From: Glycomyces sp. YM15
GTDB taxonomy: Bacteria > Actinomycetota > Actinomycetes > Mycobacteriales > Micromonosporaceae
DNA length: 64,000 bases
Direction: 5' to 3'
Assembly (NCBI RefSeq): GCF_016918015.1
Contig: NZ_JAERMK010000002.1
Location: 62,001 to 126,000 of the forward strand
Below are positions 54,706 to 63,691 of this stretch, in pieces (position 1 is the first letter of the stretch; each line of letters starts with the position of its first letter). The position numbers and the translations under genes were made by a program. The notes beneath the pieces were generated by a model. That model ran no database searches. It was given only the letters and a program-made list of their open reading frames with translations, and was not told the origin of the DNA.

Positions 54706-56745
54706 GTGTCGCTGCGCTCACGGCTCACCACGGCGTTCCTCGTCGTCGTGCTCGGGCCGGTCCTGGTGGGGGCCGTCTTCGTCGCTGCCGTCATGTCCCA
54801 TCTAGCGGACTCCCGCGGGGAGGCGCTGGCCAACTCGGCGGTGACGATGGTCGACTCGACGCTCGGCACCATCTGCGAGCGCATCCAGGCTTCGGCCGCT
54901 GCGGTGGCATTGAACTACCGTAACGGCGATCAGGAGAACGCGGTCGAAATGGCCCAACTCCTCGTCGACCGCGCGGTGGTGGACGGCGTGGTCTTCTCGA
55001 GCCTCGCCAGCGTCGGCACCGACCCCGGCATGGACATCGGCGCGGAGGCCCCCCAAGGCTCCTGGGTCGACTGCGGCGAGACCGTCGCCTACGCGGGCAC
55101 GGAGCCGATCGTGGCGCTCGGCGCACAGGCCGAGGTCCAGAACGCCGACGGCTCCACGTCCGTGTTCAGCGCCTTCCGCGAGGTCGACCAGGAGTTCCTC
55201 GCGCGCCTCTCCCGCGTCGCGGACGCGGACCTCATCCTGCAGGACGCCCGCCCCGCCCCGATCGAGGTCGGCAGCGCCGACGCCGGGCGCTGGGACTTCA
55301 CGGATACGTTCCTGCCCTTGAGGATCGGCACGGCCGCCACCGATGTGACCCCCATGTACTGGACCCTCGCGGCGATGGTCTTCGCCTCGGCCGTGTGCGC
55401 GGTCGCCCTCGCCACCTGGCTGGCCCGCTCGACGACGAGACCGCTCGCCGAGCTCTCGGCCGCCGCCGAACGCGTCGCCCACGGCGACCTCACCGTCCGG
55501 GTCCCGGTGCACGGCCGCGACGAGGTCGCCCACCTCGCGTTCGCGTTCAACCGCATGACCGCCCAGACCCAGTCGTACGTCAGCGCCCTCACCGCCTCAC
55601 GCGACCAGATGCGCGGCCAGCTCGGGCGCCTCGGCCAGACGCTCACCGCGACCCTCGACCTCGACCGCATCCTGGAGGTCATCCTCGACACGGCGATGGT
55701 CACGGCCGGGGCCGAGGCCGGGGTCATCATGCTCGTCGACGTGGACGACGCCGACCAGCTCCGCGAACGCGCCGGTGAAGGCGACCTCGGCATCACCGAG
55801 CCCGCGACCATCCGCATCGGCGAAGGGATCATCGGCGCGATCGCGGCCGGAGGCGTCCCGGCCCACGGCCGCATCGTCGACGGCCGCTTCGAGGGCCGCC
55901 GCCGCGCCGACACCGAGCCCGACGCCCACACGATCGTCGCGGTGCCATTCAGCGGGCGTCAGCCCGTTGATCATGAGTGGAGTAGCGGGCGTCAGCCCGT
56001 CGACCATGGGCGCAGCACCAGTCGCCACTCCACCGAACTCGAACGCGGCCGTCCCGCCGACGGCGAGTACGGCGGCGCGCCGCGCACCGACGCCGGGGTC
56101 CTCGGCGTACTCGTCCTCTACAACCGGATCGCCGGAGACGACTTCGAGCCCGGCGACGTCGACACCCTCAAGACCTTCGCCGGGCAGGCCTCCGTCGCCG
56201 TCGAGAACGTGCTGCTCCACCGCCACGCCGAACGCTTGAGCCTCACCGACCCCCTCACCGGCCTCTGGAACTACCGGTTCATGCAGACCTCCCTGCGCCG
56301 CGAGGCCGAGCGCTCCCGTCGCTACCAGCGCCCGTCCGCGCTCCTCGCGATCGACCTCGACCGCTTCAAAGACGTCAACGACACCTACGGCCACCCCGTC
56401 GGCGACCAGGTCCTCGCCGAGCTCGCCCGCCGCGTCACCGCGCAGATCCGCGAAGTGGACCTCGCGTTCCGCCACGGCGGCGAGGAGTTCATGGTCCTGC
56501 TGCCGGAGACCGACGCGGCCGGCGCCGCCGTCGTCGCCGAACGCCTCGGCAAGGCCGTGAACGCCCGCAAGTTCAAGGTCAACGACGCCTCCGGCGGCCG
56601 CGAACTCAACATCACCGTCTCCATCGGCATCGCCGTCCTCGGCGAGCACGCCGACACGGCCACCGGCGTCCTCGCCGCCGCCGACGAAGCCCTCTACGCC
56701 GCCAAGGCCGCGGGCCGCGACACCTGGAGGGTCGCGGTGGCCTGA
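54706..56745 (+). CDS. Diguanylate cyclase with HAMP and GAF domains
   Basis: This is a 679-aa membrane sensor: TM1 (about 9-31), extracytoplasmic sensor (32-220), TM2 (about 222-244), HAMP (245-300), a coiled stretch, GAF (about 325-510) and GGDEF (about 515-675). The active site is GGEEF (591-595), and the RxxD I-site REVD sits five residues before, so it should make c-di-GMP with product inhibition. A Gly/Arg/Ser-rich insert in the GAF domain holds two copies of SGRQPVDH from a 25-bp DNA repeat. The GTG start is supported by an upstream G-run. It is monocistronic. Confidence 0.87.
   Translation: MSLRSRLTTAFLVVVLGPVLVGAVFVAAVMSHLADSRGEALANSAVTMVDSTLGTICERIQASAAAVALNYRNGDQENAVEMAQLLVDRAVVDGVVFSSLASVGTDPGMDIGAEAPQGSWVDCGETVAYAGTEPIVALGAQAEVQNADGSTSVFSAFREVDQEFLARLSRVADADLILQDARPAPIEVGSADAGRWDFTDTFLPLRIGTAATDVTPMYWTLAAMVFASAVCAVALATWLARSTTRPLAELSAAAERVAHGDLTVRVPVHGRDEVAHLAFAFNRMTAQTQSYVSALTASRDQMRGQLGRLGQTLTATLDLDRILEVILDTAMVTAGAEAGVIMLVDVDDADQLRERAGEGDLGITEPATIRIGEGIIGAIAAGGVPAHGRIVDGRFEGRRRADTEPDAHTIVAVPFSGRQPVDHEWSSGRQPVDHGRSTSRHSTELERGRPADGEYGGAPRTDAGVLGVLVLYNRIAGDDFEPGDVDTLKTFAGQASVAVENVLLHRHAERLSLTDPLTGLWNYRFMQTSLRREAERSRRYQRPSALLAIDLDRFKDVNDTYGHPVGDQVLAELARRVTAQIREVDLAFRHGGEEFMVLLPETDAAGAAVVAERLGKAVNARKFKVNDASGGRELNITVSIGIAVLGEHADTATGVLAAADEALYAAKAAGRDTWRVAVA
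55951..56008 (+). repeat. 25-bp tandem repeat inside the GAF domain
   Basis: AGCGGGCGTCAGCCCG... at 55951-55975 and 55984-56008 (33-bp period, two mismatches). Each contains a CGGGCG/CAGCCCG hairpin and codes SGRQPVDH in frame. Confidence 0.65.
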
Positions 56746-56768
56746 ACCGCCCGGCGAGCGGCGGGCAC

Positions 56769-56904
56769 AAGGTTCCCCGAGCTGCGCGGCGCCGACGAAG
56801 TCGGCAGGCCCGCATACGGACCCGAGGGCGGTCGAGCAGCCGGGGCCGCGCCGGGCCCGGACGAGAGGCGAGCCTCGGCGCCGTCGCACAGCCTGGGGAA
56901 CCTT
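56769..56904. repeat. Inverted-repeat-bounded element A (136 bp)
   Basis: Ends AAGGTTCCCC (56769-56778) and GGGGAACCTT (56895-56904), with imperfect inner arms of about 30 bp (GGCGCCG cores). It is non-coding, between the diguanylate cyclase and galU. The 45-bp left arm matches the right arm of element B (59955-59999). Confidence 0.6.
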
Positions 56905-56974
56905 GGACCATCCGACACGAACGTTCACCCGCTGTTCGGGAGGGTGGCTGACCGCCGACGCAGCGTGTGCACGC

Positions 56975-56980
56975 TACCCT
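56975..56980 (+). promoter_or_regulatory. -10 box for leaderless galU
   Basis: TACCCT ends 6 nt before ATG 56987. No Shine-Dalgarno. Confidence 0.4.
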
Positions 56981-56986
56981 CGCGGT

Positions 56987-57877
56987 ATGTCAGCAAACGC
57001 GCCTCGCGCCACCAAAGCCGTCATCCCCGCGGCAGGTTTCGCCACTCGCTTCCTGCCGGTCACCAAGGCCATCCCCAAGGAACTCCTGCCGATCGTCGAC
57101 AAGCCCGTCCTCCAGTACATCGTGGAGGAGGCCGCCGCCGCCGGCGCCGACGACGTCACCCTCGTGACCGCCCCCGGCAAAGACGCCATGATCGACTACT
57201 TCGACGCGCGCGCCGACCTCGACAACGCCCTCAAAGCCAAGGGCAAGAACGAGATGCTCGCCAAGGTCAAAGCCCCCGAGTCCATCGCCGAGATGACCGC
57301 CATCCGCCAAGGCGGCGCCAAGGGCCTCGGCCACGCCGTCGGCCGCGCCGCCTCCCACGTCGGCGACGAGCCCTTCGCGGTCCTCCTCGGCGACGAGTGG
57401 TGCCACCTCGACGACAAGCTCCTGCCGCGCATGATCGACCTCCAGTCCGAGACCGGCGGCATCGTCCTCGCCCTCATCGAAGTCCCCGACGACCAGGTGA
57501 GCCGCTACGGCGTCGCCGCCGTCCAGGCCACCGACGCCGAGGACATCGTCGAAGTCACCGGCCTCGTCGAGAAGCCCGCCCTCGAAGACGCGCCGTCGAA
57601 CCTGATCCTCATCGGACGCTACGTCCTCCCCGGATCGATCTTCCCCGTGCTCGAGCGGACCGAGCCCGGCAGCGGCGGCGAAATCCAGCTCACCGACGCC
57701 ATGGAGGCCATGCGCGCCAAGGGAACCCCGGTGCACGCCGTCGTCTTCCGCGGCCGCCGCTACGACACCGGCGAACCCGTCGCGTACCTCCAGACCCTGG
57801 TCGAGCTCGCAACCCAGCGGGACGACTTGCCCGGCTTCAACGCCTGGCTGCGCGAATTCAGTGCGACACTTGACTGA
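56987..57877 (+). CDS. galU: UTP-glucose-1-phosphate uridylyltransferase
   Basis: This is a 296-aa nucleotidyltransferase that makes UDP-glucose for cell-envelope glycans. The N-terminal AVIPAAGFATRFLPVTKAIPKELLPI (about 13-38) binds UTP, VEEA...AGADDVTLV follows, and the VEKP segment and GEIQLTDAMEAM (about 222-244) are diagnostic. ATG 56987 is chosen from the leaderless pattern and the start of homology; an upstream in-frame start at 56903 is a shadow. It precedes moeA and rimJ, the conserved order in actinobacteria. Confidence 0.9.
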   Translation: MSANAPRATKAVIPAAGFATRFLPVTKAIPKELLPIVDKPVLQYIVEEAAAAGADDVTLVTAPGKDAMIDYFDARADLDNALKAKGKNEMLAKVKAPESIAEMTAIRQGGAKGLGHAVGRAASHVGDEPFAVLLGDEWCHLDDKLLPRMIDLQSETGGIVLALIEVPDDQVSRYGVAAVQATDAEDIVEVTGLVEKPALEDAPSNLILIGRYVLPGSIFPVLERTEPGSGGEIQLTDAMEAMRAKGTPVHAVVFRGRRYDTGEPVAYLQTLVELATQRDDLPGFNAWLREFSATLD

Positions 57878-57931
57878 CCCGGCGACCGCGAGGCGGCGCT
57901 GAGAGGAACTTGACCGACGGGGGGATGAGGA

Positions 57932-59170
57932 GTGAAGGGGACCGGCGAGGCGACACCATTGGCCGACTTCCTGGCGAAGGCGCTGGCCTTGGTGCGACCC
58001 CTGCCCCCGGTCGACATCGACATGACCCAGTCGACCGGGTCGGTCCTGGCCGAGAACGCCGTGAATCCCGGCCCGCTCCCCGCCTTCGACTACGCCGCGA
58101 TCGACGGCTACGCGTGCAACGGCGACGACATCGCCGGGGCCAGCCCCGAACGCGGCGTAGGCCTCAAGGTCCTCGGCGACCTCGCCGCCTCCTCCTGGCG
58201 CCCCGTGCGCCTCGTCTCCGGCACCTGCTTCTCCGTGGCCGCCGGCGCGGCGCTCCCGGTCGGCGCCGACATGGTCGTGCCCCTCGCCTGGACCGACGAG
58301 GGCATGGCCACCGTCGACGTCCGCCAAGTGCCGCGCCGCGGCCACGGCGTGCGCCGCATGGGATCCGAGCGGCCCTCAGGCGAGATCCTCGCCCACGAGG
58401 GCCGCCGCGTCACCCCCAACCTCATCGGGCTGCTCGCCGCCGCCGGCATCGCCGACGTCGTCGTGCGCCCCACGCCCCGTGTCGTCGTCATCGCCACCGG
58501 CGACGAACTCGTCGACACCGGCCGCCCCTCGCAGCCCGGCCAGCTCATCGACGTCAACTCCCACCTCGTCACCGCCGCCGCCTCCGAAGCCGGAGCGCAC
58601 GCGTACCGCGTCGGCATCTGCGACGACGAGCCCGACGCGCTCCGCTCCGTCCTCGACGACCAGATCCTCCGCGCCGACCTCGTCATCACCACCGGCGGCA
58701 CCGGCCTCGGCCCCGGCGACATGGTCCGCCGCACCTTCTCCCGCGACGGCGCCGTCGACTTCAACCCCGTCGCCGTCTACCTCTGCGAGACCATGGGCTT
58801 CGGCACCATCGGCCCCGAAGAGGTCCCCGTCGTGTGCCTCCCCGGCGACCCCGTCGCCGCCACCATCGCCTTCGAGGTCATCGCCCGGCCGCTCATCCAG
58901 CGCCTCGCCGGAGCCGAGCCCGTTTTCCGGCCCAGCGTGCGCGCCAACCTGACCGAGCCCGTATCCTCACCGAGCGGGCTGCGCGAATTCCGGCCCGTCC
59001 GCGTCGCCGAGAGGCGCGGCGGCGGCTACACCGTCGCCCCGCTGGGAGCCACGTCTTACACGCTCTCCGGACTCGCCGAGGCGACCGGCCTCATGACGAT
59101 CGGTGAGAACGCGACCCGGGTGCCCGCCGGGTCGACCGTAGACGTGCTGCTCCTGGACCGGAACCGATGA
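57932..59170 (+). CDS. moeA: Molybdopterin molybdenumtransferase
   Basis: This is a 412-aa enzyme that inserts molybdate into adenylated molybdopterin. SGTCFSVAAGAALPVGADMVVP (about residues 91-112) and the VIATGDELVDTG plus GGTGLGPGDM segments (about 190-201 and 252-261) are the MoeA/MogA-like signature. FDYAAIDGYA at the N-terminus is the substrate loop. The C-terminal domain IV is present, so length is normal. GTG 57932 follows a G-rich stretch (GGGGATGAGGA). It sits between galU and rimJ. No molybdoenzyme is in the window. Confidence 0.88.
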   Translation: MKGTGEATPLADFLAKALALVRPLPPVDIDMTQSTGSVLAENAVNPGPLPAFDYAAIDGYACNGDDIAGASPERGVGLKVLGDLAASSWRPVRLVSGTCFSVAAGAALPVGADMVVPLAWTDEGMATVDVRQVPRRGHGVRRMGSERPSGEILAHEGRRVTPNLIGLLAAAGIADVVVRPTPRVVVIATGDELVDTGRPSQPGQLIDVNSHLVTAAASEAGAHAYRVGICDDEPDALRSVLDDQILRADLVITTGGTGLGPGDMVRRTFSRDGAVDFNPVAVYLCETMGFGTIGPEEVPVVCLPGDPVAATIAFEVIARPLIQRLAGAEPVFRPSVRANLTEPVSSPSGLREFRPVRVAERRGGGYTVAPLGATSYTLSGLAEATGLMTIGENATRVPAGSTVDVLLLDRNR

Positions 59171-59195
59171 TCAACAATCCGCAGTTGGACAACGA

Positions 59196-59825
59196 ATGAC
59201 CCTCTCCAACCCCGGTTGGCCCGTGCACTTGAACCACGGCGACGTGAGCGTCCGCCCCTTCCGCCGCTCCGACGCCGCCCGCTGGTCGGAACTGCGCCGC
59301 GCCAACGAGGCCTGGCTCGCCCCTTGGGAACCAGGCACCGGCACCACCTGGCACGAAGCCCACTCGCCCGCGGCGTTCCGCGCCATGCTCCGCGGCCTCA
59401 AACGCTCCATCAAGGACGGCACGAGCTGGCCCCTCGCCGTCTGCTGGCAAGGCCGGCTCGCGGGCGGCCTCACCGTCGGCAACATCGTTCGCCGCGCCTT
59501 CGGCTCCGCGTACGCGGGCTACTGGATCGACCGCGGCCACGCCGGGAAGGGCATCACCGCGACGGCGCTGGCGCTCGTGATCGACCACGCGCTCACGGTC
59601 GGCCGCCTGCACCGCATCGAGGTGAACATCCGGCCCGAGAACGGCCCGTCGAACCGGGTCGCCGAGAAGCTCGGCCTGCGCCGCGAGGGCCTGCACAAGC
59701 GCTACCTCTACATCGACGGCGACTGGCGCGACCACTACGGGTACGCCGTCACCGCCGAGGAGATCGCCACCGAGCGCATGATCGACCGCATGGCCCGCCT
59801 CGCCCGGACCGACGCCGAACATTGA
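59196..59825 (+). CDS. GNAT acetyltransferase, RimJ/RimL type
   Basis: This is a 209-aa acetyltransferase. The GNAT core is complete: VRPFRRSDAARWSELR, a hydrophobic strand, the acetyl-CoA loop YWIDRGHAGKGITATAL (about 109-125) and RPENGPSNRVAEKLGLRREG (about 150-169). RimJ/L proteins acetylate ribosomal N-termini, but this group also contains other substrates. It follows moeA, as in mycobacteria. Its TGA (59823-59825) lies inside the terminal inverted repeat of element B. Confidence 0.85.
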   Translation: MTLSNPGWPVHLNHGDVSVRPFRRSDAARWSELRRANEAWLAPWEPGTGTTWHEAHSPAAFRAMLRGLKRSIKDGTSWPLAVCWQGRLAGGLTVGNIVRRAFGSAYAGYWIDRGHAGKGITATALALVIDHALTVGRLHRIEVNIRPENGPSNRVAEKLGLRREGLHKRYLYIDGDWRDHYGYAVTAEEIATERMIDRMARLARTDAEH

Positions 59826-60001
59826 AGGTTCCCCCGGCAGCGTGACGGCGCCGGAGGCGCCAGGTCCGCGAAACGGCGCCGAAGTCGACCCGCTCACCGC
59901 CGATCACCTCGGCCCGAAACGGAGATGGCCGGGCGGTGTGGTTCGGGTTCATCGGCGGGCCTGCCGACTCCCTCGGCCCCGCGCAGCCTGGTGAACCTTC
60001 A
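59823..60001. repeat. Inverted-repeat-bounded element B (179 bp)
   Basis: TGAAGGTTC (59823-59831) and GAACCTTCA (59993-60001) are perfect ends. They carry the TGA stop of rimJ and, on the other strand, the TGA stop of map. The inner right arm 59955-59999 matches element A at most positions. It probably also serves as a two-way terminator. Confidence 0.65.
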
Positions 60002-60766
60002 GTTCCGCGCCGTCAGGACGATCGGCCCGTCCTCGGTGATCGCGACCGTGTGCTCCATGTGCGCGCCGCGGGAACCGTCGGCGCTGCGCAGCGTCCAGCC
60101 GTCCGGGTCGTAGACGATCTCGTCGGTGGTCTGCAGGAACCACGGCTCGATCGCGATGACCAGGCCCGGCTTCAACTTCATGCCCCGGCCCGGGCGCCCG
60201 TCGTTCGGGACGTGCGGGTCGCCGTGCATCGTCCGGCCCACGCCGTGCCCGCCGAACTGCGTGTTCACACTGAGGCCGTCGCCGCGCGCCACCGTGGCGA
60301 TCGCGTGCCCGATGTCGCCCAGTTTGTTCCCGGCCCGCGCCGCGCCGATGCCCGCCTCGAGCGCCCGCGCCGTCGTGTCGATCAGGTGCAGGTCATGCTC
60401 GCTCGCGTTCCCGACCACGATCGACAGCGCCGAGTCCGCGACCCAGCCGTCCACTTCCGCCGCGAAGTCGAAGCTCACGAGGTCGCCGTCCTTGATCTTG
60501 TAGTCGAACGGCAGGCCGTGCAGCACCGCGTCGTTCACCGAGGTGCACAGCACCTTCCCGAACGGGCTCCCGCCGAACGACGGGTGGTAGTCCACATAGC
60601 AGGAGACCGCGCCGGCCTCCTTGATGCGCCGCGCGACCAGGTCGTCGAGCTCGAGCAGGTTCATGCCGACCTCGGCGGTCCGCTCCAGCTCGGAGAGGAT
60701 CCCGGCCACGAAACGACCGGCCGGACGCATCGCCTCGATCTCGGCGGGGGAGTAGTACTCGATCAT
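59999..60766 (-). CDS. map: Methionine aminopeptidase, type I
   Basis: This is a 255-aa metalloprotease that removes the N-terminal Met from new proteins. The five ligands are visible: Asp in [10 protein letters not shown], Asp in VADSALS, His in [10 protein letters not shown], Glu in AIEPWF and Glu in [16 protein letters not shown] holds the active-site His. There is no N-terminal extension, so it is the short class. Its stop codon is inside the inverted repeat of element B. The start ATG is at 60766, with purK divergent after a 180-bp gap. Confidence 0.92.
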   Translation of the reverse strand: MIEYYSPAEIEAMRPAGRFVAGILSELERTAEVGMNLLELDDLVARRIKEAGAVSCYVDYHPSFGGSPFGKVLCTSVNDAVLHGLPFDYKIKDGDLVSFDFAAEVDGWVADSALSIVVGNASEHDLHLIDTTARALEAGIGAARAGNKLGDIGHAIATVARGDGLSVNTQFGGHGVGRTMHGDPHVPNDGRPGRGMKLKPGLVIAIEPWFLQTTDEIVYDPDGWTLRSADGSRGAHMEHTVAITEDGPIVLTARN

Positions 60767-60933
60767 GGCGGCCCTTCGGAACTCGGCTCAGCGGTGTCCC
60801 CTCCATCATCACCGCTTCCGCCCGCCGCCGCCGCGAGCCCCCGCAAACTGCGACCGCCGAGACATCCCATCATCCTGTAAGGGCCCAGGTCACGCCGCGT
60901 CCCGAACGCCGAGCCCGAGGTCGGGGCCCGGGT

Positions 60934-60939
60934 TAGGCT
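60934..60939 (+). promoter_or_regulatory. -10 box for leaderless purK
   Basis: TAGGCT ends 6 nt before GTG 60946; no ribosome-binding site. Confidence 0.45.
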
Positions 60940-60945
60940 CTGGCC

Positions 60946-62079
60946 GTGGACGCCGCGACGCAACTTCCGACGGTGGGCATGATCGGCGCCGGTCAGCTCG
61001 CCCGCATGACCCACCAGGCCGCCATCGCCCTCGGCCAGAGCCTCAGAGTCCTCGCGGGCGACCCCGCCGAGAGCGCCGCGGTCGTCACCCCGGCGACCAC
61101 GCTCGGCGACTACCGGAACATCGACGACCTCCGCGCCTTCGCCAAGGGCTGCACCGTGCTCACCTTCGACCACGAGCACGTGCCCCAGGACGCCCTGCGC
61201 GCCCTCGTCGACGAAGGCGTCGAAGTCCAGCCCCGCCCCGAGGCCCTGCTGTACGCCCAGGACAAGCAGGCCATGCGCACCCGCCTCGCCGAGCTCGGCC
61301 TGCCCCAGCCCCGCTGGGCACCGGTCGACTCGATCTCCGACGTCGAGGCCTTCGGCCTCCCCTGCGTCCTCAAAGCCGCCACCGGCGGCTACGACGGCAA
61401 GGGCGTGTGGATGATCGACACGCCCGCCGACGCGCAGGCCGTGCTCGCCTCCGGCATCCGCCTCATCGCCGAAGAGCGCATGGCGCTCCAGCGCGAACTC
61501 GCGATCCAGATCGCCCGCTCCCCGCGTGGCGAGACCGCCGTCTACCCGGTCGTCGAGACCGTCCAGACCGGCGGCATCTGCACCGAGGTCATCGCCCCCG
61601 CACCGCGCCTGAGCGACGACACCGCCGCCGAAGCCCGCCGCATCGTCGAGACCATCGCGAGCGAACTCGGCGTCTGCGGCATGCTCGCCGTCGAACTCTT
61701 CCAGACCTCCAAGGGCCTGTTCGTCAACGAGCTCGCCATGCGCGCTCACAACTCCGGCCACTGGACCATCGAGGGCGCCCGCACCAGCCAGTTCGAGCAG
61801 CACCTCCGCGCCGTCCTCGACTACCCCCTCGGCTCCACCGAGACCGCCGCGCCCTACACCGTGATGGCCAACGTCCTCGGCGGCGCCCCCGGCGGCCCGC
61901 GTCTCGACGAACGCCTCCAGCACCTCCTCGCCGACGATCCCGGCGCGCACGTCCACCTCTACGGCAAGGCCGTGCGCCCCGGCCGCAAGATCGGCCACGT
62001 CACCGTCTGCGGCGACGACCCCGACGTACTGCGGCGCCGCGCCCTGCGGGCCGCCGAACGGCTCCAGGAAGGCGAGTAA
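60946..62079 (+). CDS. purK: N5-carboxyaminoimidazole ribonucleotide synthase
   Basis: This is a 377-aa ATP-grasp enzyme of purine synthesis that makes N5-CAIR from AIR, bicarbonate and [22 protein letters not shown] at the N-terminus, [13 protein letters not shown] (about 143-155), the ATP-grasp lid and [14 protein letters not shown] (about 261-274) are all there. It overlaps purE by one base (TAATG), forming the purKE pair. The GTG start is probably leaderless. Confidence 0.92.
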   Translation: MDAATQLPTVGMIGAGQLARMTHQAAIALGQSLRVLAGDPAESAAVVTPATTLGDYRNIDDLRAFAKGCTVLTFDHEHVPQDALRALVDEGVEVQPRPEALLYAQDKQAMRTRLAELGLPQPRWAPVDSISDVEAFGLPCVLKAATGGYDGKGVWMIDTPADAQAVLASGIRLIAEERMALQRELAIQIARSPRGETAVYPVVETVQTGGICTEVIAPAPRLSDDTAAEARRIVETIASELGVCGMLAVELFQTSKGLFVNELAMRAHNSGHWTIEGARTSQFEQHLRAVLDYPLGSTETAAPYTVMANVLGGAPGGPRLDERLQHLLADDPGAHVHLYGKAVRPGRKIGHVTVCGDDPDVLRRRALRAAERLQEGE

Positions 62080-62591
62080 TGGCAGAGCAGAAACCCCGGG
62101 TCGGCGTCATCATGGGCTCCGACTCGGACTGGCCCACAATGGAACCGGCCACCGAGGTCCTCAAGGAGTTCGGCGTCCCCTACGAGGTCCGCGTCGTCTC
62201 GGCCCACCGCACCCCCCACGGCATGCTCAGCTACGCCGACTCCGCCGCCTCCCGCGGCCTCCAGGTCATCATCGCCGGCGCCGGCGGCGCCGCCCACCTC
62301 CCCGGCATGGTCGCCTCCGCGACCCCGCTGCCGGTCATCGGCGTGCCCGTCCCGCTCAAATACCTCGACGGCATGGACTCCCTCATGTCGATCGTCCAGA
62401 TGCCCGCGGGCATCCCCGTCGCCACCGTCTCGATCGCCGGAGCCAAGAACGCCGGGCTCCTCGCCCTCCGCATCCTCGGCGCGAGCGACGAGCCGCTGCG
62501 CGACAAGCTCTCCAACTACCAGGTCGACCTCGAACGCATGGTCACCGAGAAGGACTCCAACCTGCGCTACCGGCTCGCCCACCCCGAGTGA
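62079..62591 (+). CDS. purE: N5-carboxyaminoimidazole ribonucleotide mutase
   Basis: This is a 170-aa class I PurE that converts N5-CAIR to [18 protein letters not shown] (about 8-21) binds the ribose phosphate, VVSAHRTP (about 39-46) holds the catalytic His and [14 protein letters not shown] (about 68-81) is conserved. It starts at ATG 62079, overlapping the purK stop. Length is typical. It works right after PurK in the same pathway. Confidence 0.93.
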   Translation: MAEQKPRVGVIMGSDSDWPTMEPATEVLKEFGVPYEVRVVSAHRTPHGMLSYADSAASRGLQVIIAGAGGAAHLPGMVASATPLPVIGVPVPLKYLDGMDSLMSIVQMPAGIPVATVSIAGAKNAGLLALRILGASDEPLRDKLSNYQVDLERMVTEKDSNLRYRLAHPE

Positions 62592-62629
62592 CCCTGCGAA
62601 AACCGGTTCCTGCGCAACGGCAACGGCCA

Positions 62630-62635
62630 TAGACT
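62630..62635 (+). promoter_or_regulatory. -10 box for leaderless Rid gene
   Basis: TAGACT ends 6 nt before GTG 62642. Confidence 0.5.
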
Positions 62636-62641
62636 CGCGGT

Positions 62642-63031
62642 GTGTCTGACACTGAGCTGCACCCCACCGGGGGATACGAGCATGTGACCGTGGTCGAGGC
62701 CGGGCGGCTGGCGATGCTCGCCGGGCAATGCCCCGTCGACGCCGACCAGCAGGTGGTCGGCATCGGGGACCTCGACGCCCAGATCGACAAGACCGCCGCA
62801 AACAGCCTCGCCGCACTCGCCTCGGTCGGGGCGGCGCCCGACGACGTGGTCCGCTCCGTCGTCTACGTCGTGAGCGCCGACAGCGCGGTCATCGGCGCCG
62901 CCTGGCACCGGTTCTCCGAGCAGACCGACCTCGGGCCCGCCTTCAAGGCCGCGAGCACCGTCATCGGCGTCACCGCCCTCGGCTACCCGGGCCAACTCGT
63001 CGAAGTCGACCTCACCGCACGCCTTCCCTGA
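62642..63031 (+). CDS. RidA/YjgF-family protein
   Basis: This is a 129-aa protein of the Rid family. The fold of strands is visible with LAGQCPVDADQQVV, KTAANSLAALASVGAAPDDVV and VIGVTALGYPGQLVEVDLTA. Rid proteins hydrolyse reactive enamines and imines formed by PLP enzymes. The Arg that marks active RidA lies at VDLTARLP, but an internal Cys and the acidic Glu at the base differ, so it may belong to a Rid2-7 group. Leaderless-type start at GTG 62642. A good terminator follows. Confidence 0.8.
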   Translation: MSDTELHPTGGYEHVTVVEAGRLAMLAGQCPVDADQQVVGIGDLDAQIDKTAANSLAALASVGAAPDDVVRSVVYVVSADSAVIGAAWHRFSEQTDLGPAFKAASTVIGVTALGYPGQLVEVDLTARLP

Positions 63032-63054
63032 CCGCGTCCACCCAAGACGCAGCG

Positions 63055-63089
63055 AAGGCCGGGAACCGCTCGTGGCGGTGCCCGGCCTT
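63055..63089. terminator. Bidirectional terminator
   Basis: AAGGCCGGG (63055-63063) pairs with CCCGGCCTT (63081-63089), with an inner ACCGC/GCGGT stem, then TCTC. It lies between the convergent Rid and DUF1348 genes. Confidence 0.7.
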
Positions 63090-63149
63090 TCTCTCGTGCC
63101 GGTGCCCGCTCGCGGCGGTGCCCGACCTCGTCTTCGGATCCTTCGCGGC

Positions 63150-63590
63150 TCAACGCTCGCTGTCGGGGCGGCGGCCGAAGATCTTCCGGTCCGACTCCTC
63201 GATCTTCACGTCGTTGATGCTCGCCTCGCGGCGGCGCATCAGGCCCTCGGCCGTGAACTCCCACATCTCGTTGCCGTGGCTGCGCCACCACTGGCCCTCG
63301 TCGTCGTGCCACTCGTACTGGAACGTCACCGCGATGCGGTCGTCAGTGAACGCCCACAACTGCTTCCGCAGTGCGTACTCGTGCTCCCGCTCCCACTTGC
63401 GGGCCAGGAAGCGCTTGATCTCCCCACGACCGGACAGGAACTCGGAACGGTTGCGCCACACCGAATCCGGTGTGTAAGCCAGGGACACTCGTTCAGGATC
63501 GCGGGTGTTCCAGCCGTCCTCTGCCGCCTGGACTTTCGCGGCGGCGGTCTCGGCCGTGAACGGCGGGAGCGGTGGTCGGGTCTCGGACAT
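63150..63590 (-). CDS. DUF1348 / NTF2-like protein
   Basis: This is a 146-aa protein of the nuclear transport factor 2-like fold (DUF1348). The segments [31 protein letters not shown] (from [14 protein letters not shown]), [19 protein letters not shown] and [19 protein letters not shown] match the family. The cone-shaped barrel often hosts small-molecule binding or hydrolysis, but no active site can be assigned. The start ATG is at 63590. It is convergent with the Rid gene. Confidence 0.82.
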   Translation of the reverse strand: MSETRPPLPPFTAETAAAKVQAAEDGWNTRDPERVSLAYTPDSVWRNRSEFLSGRGEIKRFLARKWEREHEYALRKQLWAFTDDRIAVTFQYEWHDDEGQWWRSHGNEMWEFTAEGLMRRREASINDVKIEESDRKIFGRRPDSER

Positions 63591-63691
63591 TTCGGTATTC
63601 CCTTCTGGACGGCGCCACGGGAGCGCGGTCGCGATTGCGGCCGTCCGGATCGACGGCCCGAGACGGCCCGGCGCCGGGTCGTCGCTCGTGC

